Origin: Micractinium sp. NFX-FRZ
Taxonomy: Eukaryota > Chlorophyta > Trebouxiophyceae > Chlorellales > Chlorellaceae
Direction of reading: 5' to 3'
Assembly: GCA_029339195.1 (NCBI GenBank)
Contig: JAPTJF010000203.1
Location: forward strand, 39,230 to 103,229
DNA length: 64,000 bases
The position numbers were made by a program, and so were the translations under genes. This document shows positions 1 to 12,538 of this stretch, one piece after another. A model generated the notes under the pieces. It was not told where the DNA came from, searched no databases, and saw only the letters and a program-made list of their open reading frames with translations. Within the stretch, counting starts at the first letter, position 1. The number at the start of each line of letters is the position of its first letter.

Positions 1-2102
1 CGGTAGGCGGGGGCTCTGCCGGCGGCATGGTGCCATCGCTGCAGGGGCTGGGGCAGCAGCACGGAGCGCCCGGAGGCAGCTTGGGGCTGCAGCAGCAGCC
101 CGGCATGCACCAGCTAGGTGGCAGCGGCGGCGGCGGCATGATGGCGGGCGGCGGCTACTCGAACATGCTGATGGGGAATGGCTTTGGGTCCTCGGCAGGC
201 ATGCTGCCCGTGGGCAATCAGCCTCTAGGGCTGCAGCAGCAGCAGCAGCAGCAGCACTGGCAGCTGCAGCCAGCAGCCATGCAGCAAGCCGGGGCGCCAA
301 CGCCGCCGCTGCCGCCGTCGCAGCTGCAGCAGCCGCAGCAGCACCACATGGCGGGCGGATTTGGGCAGCCGCTGATGCACCAACAGCTACAGCAGCAGCA
401 GCAGCAGCAGCAGCAACAGGCAATGCAGGCGTTGGGTGGCGGCGGGTTGGAGGGCCTGAAAGTGGAGCCTGCGCAGCCACTGCCCACATTTAGTGCCCAC
501 GAGGATCAATCGTTCAACCTCATCGGCAACGCGTTTGCAGACCTGCCACCGGTGCGTTGCAGGGCCGCTCCCGTTCTGGTTTGCATGGCACAGCCCCTCC
601 GTGTGCTGTGCTGTGCTGGGAGCCTCGCTCTCTTCGCCGCCTGCCTGGGCCCGCCGGTGCCCTGACCGCCCACAGCACCCGTCACGTTTTCCGTGCCATG
701 AGCTGCTGGCCGCATGGGGGAGGCGGGCAAGCGGGCAGCATGGGGGAGGCGGGCAAGCAGGTGGGTTTAGGCCCTTGCAACCACGCGTGTTCCCACCGCC
801 TGCCTTGCGCTGTGCAGATTGCGGGGAGCACTGGGGACGCGCGCAAGCAGCAGATCTTGAAGCAGCAGCGCTGGCTGCTCTTCCTGCGCCACTGCGCACG
901 CTGCCAGCTGCCCGAGGGGCAGTGCCAGTACGGGCGCAACTGCACCGTGGCCAAGCACCTCTGGCAGCACCTGGTGCACTGCAAGGAGCCCAACTGCGAC
1001 TACGCTCGGTGAGCTGAGCTGGCGGGCGGTTCTGCTGACGTGGCAGGCGCTGGCGGGCGATCTGCTGACGCAGCGGCCGGCGCCCTGCCGTCCGCTGGCG
1101 GTTCCCGTCCTGGCACGCGCCCCTGCACGTATGCGCGCACCATGCCTGGCTGTCTGCCTCCCTCTGCGCCTCCCTCCTGCCCGCCCACCGCCGCACCTCT
1201 TGGTTTGTCTGCCTGCCTCCGCCTCCCACCGCAGGTGCAACCCCAGCCGGGAGCTGCTGCGGCACCACCAAAAGTGCACCAGCCCGGGCTGCCCCGTGTG
1301 CGCGCCCGTGAAGCAGTACGTCTCCAAGCAGCGGCAGCTGGTATTCCACAGGAAGACGGGTGAGGCGCCAACAGGGCTGCTTGATGCTGGCGCCGCTTGG
1401 TTGGCGACGCGAAGCGTTGGGGCCTGGACGCAGGGTGGTGCAGTATTTGCTCAAGCAGTGGCACCTTGTCGGCGCACCCGCCGCTGGGTGAAACGGGCTG
1501 CCTCACTCAGTCATTCTCTTTCTTTGCCGCCCCACTTGCAGCCAACCTCACTCCGGAGCTTCGGCAGAACCTGCTGCTGCACCTGCAGCAGAACCCGCAG
1601 GCCCGGGAGCAGTTCCAGCAGCGGCACGGCGTGGACGTGAACACCATCTTTGCCACGCTCGACCCGGCAGCGGGCGGCGGCGGCGGCGGCGCAGGCGGCG
1701 GCGCAGGCCCCAGCGGCAGCCTCATGGCGGCGGCAGCGATGGCACCGGCGGCGGCCTCGGCCGGCGCTGCGCCACCGCTGCCTGCCCTGGCGGCTGCGCT
1801 GGCGTCCGGCGGCGCTGGCGCACGCGGCGGGGCAGCGGCGGCAGCGGGCGGCGGCATGCTGCCGTTGGGTGGCCGCGGCATGGGGTATGGAGGCGCGGGC
1901 GTGGCGCAGGCAGCGGGCAGCATGGCGGCAGTGGTGCAGCAGCCGGGGCTGACGCCCGGAGTGGGCGGCGGCTACAACGCAGATGTGAGGGCGGCAGCTG
2001 CCTCCTTTTCATAATGCCTTTACAGCGCTGATGCCACCGGAGTGCTGCTTTCGTGCCACTGCCATTGTTGGCGATGGTGCTCCCAATATTTGCTGTTGCA
2101 CG

Positions 2103-2142
<40 letters not shown>

Positions 2143-5100
2143 CCTATGACGCTTGCACCTGGCATTCTTGGCGCCTGGATTGGCCGCACACCGCGCTGGC
2201 TCAACCTTCATGCACGCTGCCCGTTTTGCGGGGTGCGACACCCCATCCATACACCCACCCACCCACCCGCCCCGCCCTGCAGTCGCTGGCGGCGGCGCCC
2301 AAGCGGCAGCGTAAGCCCGTGCTCGCGGAAAACATGGGCACCTCCCTGCTCGAGTATTTCTCGGAGCAGCAGATATCGACGCACGTGGACAAGCTGCAGA
2401 ACAAGGACGCGGGGCAAGTGCAGGGTGAGAGGGCGGCCATTGCAGGCGTGGCAGGAGTGTTGAGGCGGTGAGGTGGCGGGGTTCCTTGGGCCAGGGTTGG
2501 CAGAAAAGGAGGCAATGGAGTTGGACAGGGTGGTTTGTTGGGCTGAGCTGGCGAGGTGTGCGGGCATGTTGTGGACAAGGAGGCGGGGCTGTTGCAGGCT
2601 TGGGTGAATTTGGTGAGGTGGCAGGGAGGGGGTAGGGCGGCGTTGGCTGGTGTCTGATACTGAAGAGGGGGTGGGCGGGTCGTTTAGCTACAGCGGGACA
2701 GGAGCTGGTGGGTGCTGCGAGGTGAGGCGGCAGGTATGCACGCTTGGTAGGGGCACACGCTGCCGCTGTCCAACCAGCACGGCTGCTGCTGCCCCTCGCA
2801 CTGCTCAGCTCTTGCCTCTTCCCTCACTACCCCCCAGCTCATCCCCCTGCCCTCCTCCCACCCATCACCTGCATTCCCCTGCCCTGCCTGCTGCCCCCCT
2901 GCAGTCCGCGGCCTGCCCAAGCAGCAGCCCAACGCAGCCGGCTTTGACCCCTTCCACATGGGCCAAGAGGCCGAGAGCAACTGCAAGGTCTGCGAGCTGA
3001 ACCGGCTGACCTTTGAGCCGCCCTCCCTCTACTGCTTTGGCTGCGGGCAGCGCATCAAGCGCAACCAGGTGCGGGGGCGGTGGGGGTGGGTGGGCGGGCC
3101 AGGACTGTGGCGGGGTTGGGGTGTGGGGTGGAGTGCCCCGGCTGACACTGGATGATGTGAAGGGACGGCCAGGGGCAGGTTGGGAGCTGTGGGCGTTGCG
3201 TACCGCGCGCAACTCTGGCAGGTCAGCAGGGGCAGGTGCGGGAGGAGGAGGGAAGGCTGGAGCACGGGTAGCAGAGGGGAGGTGTGAGTGTGCAACCTGG
3301 CAGTGCAGGGAGGGGAGGTCTCACCCGCTTTTGCCACCCTGGTGCAAGGTGAGAAAGTGCTGTGTCACCCTGCTACCAGGGCACATGACTTACTGCCCCC
3401 TCCCTCCCGGTGCCGCCCCTCCTGCCCCGCCGTTTGCGCGTGTACTACGGCACCCCCGCGAGCCACGTCGGCGCTTACTCCTCCCTCCTGGCACTGCCCC
3501 CGTCCTGCCTGCAGGTGTACTACGGCACCCCCGCCAGCCACGAGATCAAGGGCGTGTGGTGCCACCCGTGCTACCAGGACATCAAAGCCGAGACGGTGCC
3601 GCTGGACGGCTTCAACATCAAAAAGGCGGAGCTGGAGAAGCGGAAGAACGATGACGAGGTGGGTGGCCTGCATGCTTGGATGTGGTGAACCATGTGCATC
3701 TGCCGGGAGTGCTGTACGTCGGTTGGGAGGAAGTTTGTGTGCGGATCATGGTTGAGAGTGCGTGCCATGGGGCAGACAAAGATGGGCAAGATGGAGGAGC
3801 GGAAGAGCAATGCTGAGGTGTGGTGCACGGCTGACGTGTGGTTGTATGGTGGCGCGTGCAGCGTCTTCACTGGGTGCCATGTCTGCGTGTGTGTGTGAGC
3901 TGAGCGATTTCAGCATCAGGAACGCTGAGCTGGAGAAGCGGAAGGTGATGCTCATGGGCGGCACCGTCCCTTGCGTGTCTGCCTTTGGTTGGCGCCCGCG
4001 GGTGAAAGGCAGGCGGAAGAAGACGGCGCAGTGGGGTGGTGATGGAGTGGTTGCAGTCGAGGCGGTGGAGCTATGGCATGCCTGCCCCGCCCCTCCCTTT
4101 GTCCCTCATTTTTCACCCACCCTCCGCCCGCTACCCCGCCGCTCTTTCCCTTGTACAGGTGGAGGAGGGCTGGGTTGCGTGCGACCAGTGCGAGGGGTGG
4201 GTGCACCAGATTTGCGGCCTGTTCAACAAGGGGCGCAACGACCAGAACCGAGGCTTCCTCTGCCCCTTCTGCCTGCGCGACGGTGAGCCTTAGCCAGCGT
4301 TGTCGCCCGCCGCAGCCAACACCTGCACGGCGGCGTGCGAGCCCCCAGAGGGGTAGCCATGCGCCCGCTCGTGCTGTGAGAGACATGTGGGCGTTCAGCA
4401 GCTGCATGCACTGGGGTGCCTGCGGTTCGCCGCTTGGGGGCCCCCACGTTAGCCGCTGCATTGCTGGTTGCCGGCAGCCGGTCTCGTGGCAGCTGGGCAG
4501 CCGGCTGGCCTTAGGCTCCTCACAGCTACCCGCTCCTGCCTCATCTACTGCCGTTACCCACTCACCCTCTCACCAAACCAACCCGCGCGCCTGCCTCCAC
4601 CCACCGCCTGCCAGGCCTGCGCTCCGGCGAGCGGCGGGTGCCCACAGAGCGGCCCCAGGCCATGCTGACGGCCCGCGACCTGCCTGCCTGCGACCTGTCC
4701 GACCACCTGGAGCGGCGGCTGGAGCGGGTGCTGCGGGAGGAGCGGGCGCTGCGGGCGCACATCGAGGGGAAGCACCCCAGCGAGATCAAAACCGCCGAGG
4801 GGCTGACAGGTGGGCCATGGCTCGGCAGTGGAGGCTACGTTGGTGAATGGAAAGAATTTGAGCATGCGTGCGCCATCGAGCCTTGAGGGCGACGCGTGGG
4901 ATAACATGCCTCTTCAAGCCTGCTTTTGTTTGGCCACTGCTATTCAACAATGCCGGTACTGCCCTGCAGCACACGTGGCGAAACGCAACGCCGTGTTCTG
5001 CCCTCTATTGAAGCACTCTCCGTTCTGCATTCCCTGCCGCAGTGCGCGTGGTGAACAATGTGGTCAAGCGCAACGACGTGCGGTCGCGGCTGTTTGCGAC

Positions 5101-8100
5101 AGTCAAGGCGGAGGGGCTGCCAGACTACCCAGAGGCCTTCATGTACAAGCAGAAGGTGCGGGGAAGCAGCGGGGAAGGTGTGGGGAAGCTGGTGTCATCA
5201 ATGGCGCAGCACCAGCGCGCTGCAGCGCGACTCAGGGCTAGCGTTGATGTGCTGCGCAGGAGGCGCTGTCCCGTTGTTACTCCCGTGCAGCAGAGCCCTG
5301 TTCAATACGTGGTTGGTTGAGAACATCCGTTATACTCTGCTGCTGGCCCCCCTGTTTCCCCTCCCGCAAATGCAAGCCATGCCGCCGTTCCAGGCACCTC
5401 TGCCCCCTCCACTCCTGGCCTCCCCCCGCCCCTGCTTCAAGCACCCACCGTTGCTGCCTCCCCACGCCTTGCAGGTCATCCTGCTGTTCCAGTCGATCGA
5501 CGGCGTGGACCTCTGCCTGTACTGCCTGTACATGCAAGAGTATGGGGACGACGTGCCGCCGCCCAACCGAAAGTCGGGTGAGCTGGCAGGGGCGGTACAC
5601 AAGGCAGGTGCAGCAGGCGGTACTGTATGAGTGTGCAGGTACATCTGGGGAAGCAGGGGCGGGACAGGGTGGGAGTGGCACCATGCCAGAGGATGACAAC
5701 GGTACTGAGAGCCCCTGTTCCGCTGCCGTGCTCACTCACACACTCACCCACCTCTGCCCTGCACTCGGCCTGCAGCTGCCTTCCCCCCTGGTTCCCTCGA
5801 GCACCTCCACCTGTATCGCCTTGCCGAGTCACTCGCCGCCGTACTGCCTGCCTGTACCGTAGTGTACCTGTCCTATCTGGACAGTGCATCCCTTTCTGAC
5901 CCGCTTTCTGCCGTAACCGCATGTCTGTACCGCCTGCCTGTACCGCAGTGTACCTGTCCTACCTGGACAGCGTCAAGTACTTCCAGCCCGAGGACATTGT
6001 GGCGGCGGGGCGGGGGTGTGCGCTGCGCACCATGGTCTACCACGAGATGCTGCTGGGGTGAGACTGCTTTCTGCCGTCTTCTTATTACTCCTGTCCCGCC
6101 TGTTGTGGAACCACAGTTGAGCAAGTGGCCTGCGCTTTGCACTGCGATGCTGAGCCGAGACTGCAGGGCCGGAGATTCAGTCAATGCACGTGGTTGAACG
6201 ACTGGCGGGTTGGACACATCAAGGGGCGCGGCTTTGACCGTATTTATCATCTGGCTTCCTTCACAATTCGTCCTCGTCATCCTCTTCCCATTTTCCCACC
6301 TTCCCTGCAGCTACCTGGAGTATGTCAAGGCGCGCGGCTTTGAGTCGATGTTCATCTGGGCCTGCCCCCCGCTGGCGGTGAGTCGGCACGCTGGGCATGC
6401 TGAGCATGCTGTGTTCTGGAGGCCCTGCGCTCTGGCCCCTCTTGGCCTTATTGCAGCTGCCTGCTCTGCCCACTGCTTGCACCTGGCTGCCCGCCCCACA
6501 CCAGCCTTCACCAACTATGCCAAGCCCCCATCCTGTACTGCCACCTGGCATCTGCCCTGCCTGCCACCGCGCACCCCTGCCAACCTGTCCTGCCCTCCCG
6601 GCACCACACCTGTACTGCCTGCAGGGCGATGACTACATCCTGTACTGCCACCCCGGCAAGCAGAAGACGCCGCGCTCTGACCGCCTGCGAGAGTGGTACC
6701 ACACCATGCTCAGCAGGGTGAGCCCCATGCCTTTCTGTTTGATTGGCTGCATGTTGTACGGGGCCTGCCTCGTGAAGTGAGTGTGACTGGGCGCTTGATG
6801 CCAAACCCTGCTCACCGAGCAGGAGCCGCCTCAACGTAGGTTTGGTTTGGTTCGTGCTGGGCTTGCATGCCTCTTGGCCTCGGCCGCGTCCGTGTCCACG
6901 TCGGCATCGGCGCTGTGACTTTGCCGTGCTCAACTGGGCGCCGGCATGCGTAGATTAACTGTGACTACTGTGTGCTTTCCAGTGTAAACCCTTCTGTTCG
7001 AATCGTAAACCCATGTGTCGCCCCTTCCCAACATCTACCGCAGGCCAAGGAGGAGGGCACGGTGACGTACATCAGCAACATGTGGGACACGTACTTTGAG
7101 GGGGGGCGGGACCACCGGCTGGACCGGCTGGCCATCACCCAGCTGCCCTACTACGACGGTGGGTGCTGCTTTGAGTGTGTGTATGGCCTGCCTGCCTGTG
7201 CGTTGGGGGGTTGCAGCAAAATGGGTGCTGGCCATCACCCAGCTGCCCTACTACGATAGTGGGTGCTGCGCCTTGAGTTGGCATGTCCTTGAGTGTGTGA
7301 TGCCGGGGGGTGGGGGAGGGGGTGGGGCAGCAAGCAGCTGCTTGACTGCGATGGTGGGTGCCTGTTTGCAGTGCAGAGGGTTGTGTGGTCGCAGACAGTG
7401 TTTGGGTGCGCTTCCCCCGCTGCGAAACCTCCCCGCAGCGGCGGTGGGCGCTGTGTCCGATTTGTGTGAATTGTCGAGCGGGCGGCACCGAAACACCCAC
7501 GCGTCACGCCTCAGCACTTGTTTCGTTTCGTTCGTAATCATGCCGCTGCAGGCGACTACTGGCCGGGCGAGGCGGAGAACCTGCTGGCATCGATCTCCAA
7601 CGAGGCGCAGCAGGTGGGTCCCCAATGCTCTGCCTGCAAGGAATTCCTGTTCTCAATTTGTGCCCTTGCCTGCTGCATCATGCGTTTTGAGTGGAGCTTG
7701 GGAGGCTGCGCTGCCCGCGTGTCGAGGAACGCGCTGGCTGCACTGCATGCCCCACAACGCGGGCCCCCGTGCTGCGCTGGCTGTCTCGCCCTTGTGCGTG
7801 CTTCGTCCAGCCCGACGCCCTCCGCTTGCTGGTGCTGACTTGGCGTCCGCCCCTGCAGGGCGGCAAGGGCGGCAAGCCGCTGGCCAAGGTCAGCAGCAGC
7901 AGCAGCCGCAGCAAGCCGCTGAAAGGGAAACGGGGGCCCGCCACGGGGAGCACCACGGAGGAGCTCTTCCGGCGGCTGGGGGAGATCATCCAGGTGTGTG
8001 GGGCTGGCTCTGGTGGGGGTGGTGATGAGGGGGCAGGGGCTGGGGTTGTTGGGGGGAAGGGGGGTGGGGTACATTGAAATGGCAATCAGGGGTGAGTGGC

Positions 8101-11100
8101 AGGGGCAAAGGGGGTGGTGGGGGCAGCACTGCAGCGGAGCTGTTCCGGCGGCTAGGGGAGATCATCCAGGTGTGTGGGGGGTCACAGCCAACCTTGATGC
8201 AACGCACTGGAGTGGTTGTGGGGGCAAAGGTGTGGTGGAGGCAGCACCTCAGGAGCTGTAGTCCGATTGACTCGTGGTCCCCTGCACCTGCTGCTAACAC
8301 GATGCTTATTGCTTCTCTACCTGTTGTGTGTGCAGGGCATGCGGGAGGACTTCATCGTGGTGCACCTCCAGGAGCCCTGCACCTACTGCAGGCAATACAT
8401 GAACGGAGGCATGCGGTGGGTGCCAGCGGGGGGCGTGCAGGGGTGGTGTGCACGGGTAGGGTGGCTTAGAACTGCGTAGTGGTGTGTACAGGTGGCCGAC
8501 AGCTGCTGCACGCAGCGCATGAACGCGGCATGCAGTGAGGAGGACGTGAGCAGTGGGCGCAGCCAGAAGGGATTGGGCACAGGCTGGTTGGCCACCCTTT
8601 GTGACCATCGCCCGCTCCTCCTACTACTCATGACCGGGCATGCTGCTTCACATGTCTTCCGCTCCCCTTGCAGCTGCACCACCCAACCTTGCCCCACACT
8701 GGGCCTCACACAGTCTGCCCCCCACCCTGCTCCTCAACCCCTCCCTCCCCCTCTTGCCCGCCCGCCCCTCCCTCTCCACCCCCGCAGCTACTACCACCCC
8801 AACCCTCCCCAGAAAGTGGTGGTGCGCAGCGAGCGCACGTTTGACGGCATCAACCTGGACAAGCCGGGGGGCGAGGCCAGCCGCACGGGTGAGCGCGCAA
8901 GGTGTTGGCGCAGCACGGGATGGTGGCGGAGCAAGGGGCTTTGGAAGATTCGGAGGGGCCGCCGCCAGGAGCTGACCCGACCCTCCCTCCCGGCCGCCCC
9001 TACCCGGCATCCCTCCCTGTGCTCACCCCACACCCTCTGCTGTGCTCCTCGTCCCCAATCGCCCCCCACCCTCCCGCCTTCCCCTGCCCTCCAACCCCGC
9101 CCATCCGCAGTCACCTACACCCGGTTTGCGCTGTGCGGCAAGTGCTACAGCGCCGAGTGCGCGGGGCACGGCAAGGGGCTGCCGCCGGGAATGCAGCTGG
9201 GGGAGCTGCTGCCGGCGCCCAACCGGCAGGTGCCCCAGACCGTGGACACGGTGCAGGAGATGGAGAACGAGTTCTTCGACACCCGCACTGTGAGCGTACC
9301 TTGATGACCCCAAGCGGCTAGGTGGTCAGCTGATGAGCATGAGATGTTTACAACAAACTTGCGGTACCGGAGTTATGATGCCAGAAGGGCAGCGATGGGA
9401 TCACGGAGTGGAGTGGAGACACCGAATTGGGTGCTGGCCGCCATATGCTCTCTCTTTCTCTTGCCGCATCACCACACCCTACTTTTCATTCTCCTGCAGG
9501 CCTTCCTGAGCCTGTGCCAGGGCAACCACTACCAGTTTGACAGCCTGCGGCGCGCCAAGCACTCGTCCATGATGGTGCTCTACCACCTTCACAACCCCAC
9601 GGTGAGGCGACAGCTGGTTGGCGTGTGGTTTGACCGGTGCGACAGCTGACGTGGTTTGACCGGGCGTTGGCCGGCCAAAAGGCTGCCCAAAGTGCTTCCC
9701 ATGCACGCACGCGTGACCAACCAGCCGGCCCTGCATGCCCCGCCTGCTCACGTTGCCCTCCTCCCTTCCCCCCCCCCCCCCCCCCCCGTTCCAGGCCCCA
9801 GCCTTCTCCTGCACCTGCAACGTCTGCAACAAGGAGATCTCGGGAGGGGAGGGCTGGCGCTGCACCACATGTGCAGGTGGGTGCCTCCGTGGGGATGCCG
9901 GCAGCAGCAGGCGCTGCCGGGCCGCCATGCCTGCAACCATGTGCGCTGCGCTGCCTGCGGTTCCCCGGGCAGGTACCGTGCGCGCCTCCCTGCTCACGGC
10001 TCCAACCCTGGTGCCTCGTGCGCCTCCCCACAAACTTATCCACTGCCGTACTCCCCCTGTCTGTTCTCCTGCAGACTTTGACATGTGCAACAACTGCTTC
10101 CTCAACCCGGCCATCCCGCGCCACGCGCACCCCCTGGTGGTGAGCATGCTCTGCCGCCCGGCCCTGCACAGCGCAGCACAGTGCAGCACAGCACAGCGCC
10201 AGCCCCTGCTCACGAGCCCCTGCCATATGCCGGCTCACCCCAGTCTGCTCCTTTTGGCCCCCTCCCTCACCGCCCCCTGCCTCTGCTCCCGCCCGCCAAC
10301 TGCTCTGCCACATGGTCCCCGCCTTCCCCACCCCTCACCCATCCCTGCTTGTTTTCCCTTCCCTCCCACGCTTTCAGCGGCACGCGCGCGACATCGATGA
10401 GCGGCGCAACCGGCTCACCCAGGAGCAGCTGTCAGCGCGCAACCAGGCGCTGCACCGCACCATGCAGGTACGTGGTGGTGGCGTTGTGTGCCTGTGCAGC
10501 GGCGGCGGGCTGCCGTGGCGACAGGGGCGCTGCGTAAGCCAGCTGCAGAGGCCTGCCGACGGTGCTCCCCATCTTCCTTCGCACCGCCCGCCACGCCCTG
10601 CCTCCCAAGATTGCCCTGTACGCCGCATTCCCCCCTGCTTCCCTCCACACAGGTGCTGCTGCACGCCAGCGAGTGCACCACCGTCACCTGCCCCTCCACC
10701 TCCTGCGCCCGGGTCAAGGCGATGTACCACCACGCCATGACCTGCCAGCTGAAGCTGGCCGGAAACTGCGCGTACTGCCGGTGAGCGGGACGGGGGGCGC
10801 GGGCGGTTGGGGCTTCGGCTGGGTGGGCGGTGTCGCCCGCATGCAGGGGCATGGCAGGGGCGTGGCTTCCGTCGTAGGCAGGCAGGCAGTGTGTGAAGGC
10901 CAGACTGGAAGCACCTGACCTACACCATGCACATCCTCCCTCCCTCCCCTGGGTGCCCCCTCCCCTCCCTGGCCCCACCCCTGCAGGCGCATGCCGGTGC
11001 TGCTGCAGCTACACACTACATACACCCCCTCCTGCTCATCTCTTCTCTGTGCCCTCTCTCCTTCTCTCCCCACCACCTGGCACAGGCGCATGTGGATGCT

Positions 11101-11254
11101 GCTGCAGATGCACGCCACGCACTGCACTGTGGCCAACTGCCAGGTGCCGCGCTGCACACAGCTGCGCAACATCCGGCGGCGGCAGGCCACGCGGGCGGAG
11201 GACAAGCGGCGCGCCGCGTACCGTACCATGCTGCGGCAGCAGACGGGCGCATGA
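1..11254 (+). CDS. HAC: CBP/p300-type histone acetyltransferase (plant HAC family), 5'-truncated by window
   Basis: Nuclear lysine acetyltransferase acting on histones as a transcriptional co-activator. About 25 exons can be chained in phase. In order they give: a Gln/Gly-rich N-terminus (1-551) with polyQ runs; a TAZ1 zinc finger (818-1008 and 1235-1359, Cys/His pattern with HLWQHLVHC); an Ala/Gly-rich linker (1542-1984); a conserved pre-PHD block (2283-2424, 2905-3068, 3515-3658); a PHD finger (4159-4282, [15 protein letters not shown]); the KAT11 catalytic domain (about 4615-8416); a ZZ finger (9795-9873, 10074-10140); and TAZ2 (10654-10782, 11087-11254), ending at TGA 11252. The catalytic domain has [25 protein letters not shown] sequence (5475-5577), [13 protein letters not shown] (5948-6058), FIWACPP (6311-6377) and LREWYHTML (6625-6717). 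The Trp and Tyr of the last two correspond to substrate-site residues known in human p300. There is no bromodomain, as in plant HACs. The start codon lies upstream of the window. Many of its introns hold degenerate copies of adjacent exon ends. Confidence 0.93.
230..419 (+). repeat. CAG repeats encoding polyglutamine in HAC N-terminus
   Basis: Two (CAG)n tracts, at about 230-256 and 389-419, lie in frame and encode Gln runs in a low-complexity Gln/Gly/Met-rich activator-like region. Such runs are common in co-activators and are likely to vary in length between strains. Confidence 0.8.
2103..2140 (+). repeat. (CTG)n microsatellite in a HAC intron
   Basis: About twelve CTG units lie inside the intron between exons ending at 1984 and starting at 2283. 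This is a second trinucleotide expansion in the same gene, here non-coding. Confidence 0.8.
9768..9790 (+). repeat. Long poly-C tract before the ZZ-finger exon
   Basis: An uninterrupted run of about 20 C residues sits just upstream of the AG acceptor of the exon at 9795. It forms an extreme polypyrimidine tract and may be unstable in length. Confidence 0.7.
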
Positions 11255-12538
11255 GGCGTGCACCGTGCACAGCACGCACAGTGCAGCGCTGCGCCCCTGC
11301 AAGGCACGCCCCCTCCTGGCAGCGTCCCCCATCCCAAGCTGCCCGGTGCGCATCCCGCTGCCCACTACTAACATTCATGCAGCCTAGCCCACCCACACCA
11401 CAGATCACGCTAATCCGACTTACTCGTGTCCTGACCGTCACCCTCCCGTTACACGACCCACCCCCCCCGCTTGCCTAAGCAGCGCTCAACCCTGTGCATG
11501 CTGCGCGGCTCTGCCGCAGTCCACCACAGCCCAGCCAACGCCAGCCGGCTGCCTGCCTGTACCCCTCTTCCGCTACCAATGTGGCGCATGCTTTCTCTTT
11601 GGCCCCCTGCCTCCCTTCTTTTCTCACCTGACACCTGACCGCTACGCTCCCAGACCCCTCCCTCGCCCTCCCTCGCCCTCCCACTGCTGGTACAAAGCGC
11701 AGCCATGCTCCCACGTTCCCACTCCCCCTCCTTTCTGTCGCTCCTCTCAGCCCCTGTCTCCCTTGCTCCGTTCTGTGCTCGCACTCTAGCTCAACTAGCT
11801 CCGCCGCCTCTGATTCCGCTCCTGCTCCCCACCGCGCGTCCCGCTCTTCTCCTCCCTGCTGCCCGCTCCCTTTGCTCCATGCCCCGCTTTCGGGGCGCCC
11901 CCCGTTTCGAGGCCGCACACACTGCCCCCCCACCCAGTCCTGGCGGCAAGCGGCCCAGGCGGGCTTCCTTTTCCTCACTTACACACACACACTTGTGCAC
12001 ACACACACTTGACTCACCAGTGCCCAGCACACACACACATGCTGCACAAGCATCGCGACACCCAGCCAGCCCCGCAGGACCCCCCGGAGGGGAATCCCCC
12101 GCTCCCGCTCTTGGGGCCGCTGCGGGAGGCTGCTTGCCGATGCGGCCCTGGCCGCCCCCGCTTTGGGGGGACCCCCACCCCACCGCCTGCCAAGCGGATT
12201 TACCAGTTGTACGACCCACCTTGACCCTCATTCCACCAGTCCCCTTCCCCCTGACCCCCCCCCGAATGGATTTTCCCCCATCTTCTCTGAGCTGTGATGT
12301 AACGCATCCCACACGGGACGGGGCGGCAGCAGAGGTTGCTTGGCAGGCTGCCTGGCGGGGCGACCGTGCTTGGCTGTGTGTGTGTGCAGCCCCGCCCGAC
12401 GGCACTGGGTAGCTACAACATCTAATGGCTGCAGCTTTGCGGGGAGACGCCTAGGCTGGTATATGAGGGTAAGAAGGAGTAGCACGGAACCCCTACAAAG
12501 CTAGTTCAGACCTGGCGCCAAATGGGGCGCAACGCCAA
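11255..12538. other. HAC 3' UTR and intergenic DNA
   Basis: No convincing coding exons were seen. The stretch is C/T-rich with CA repeats around 11985-12040 (acacacac runs) and probably holds the HAC 3' UTR. It becomes less GC-rich toward 12400. Confidence 0.5.
12298..12302 (+). terminator. Candidate TGTAA polyadenylation signal for HAC
   Basis: TGTAA is the usual green-algal poly(A) signal. This copy lies about 1 kb after the HAC stop, which would make a long 3' UTR, so the assignment is tentative. Confidence 0.35.

Noticed and set aside
387..1454. 355-codon minus-strand open frame over the HAC 5' exons
   Set aside because: It is a shadow of the GC-rich, CAG-rich coding strand; the + strand shows TAZ1 exons with proper splice sites.
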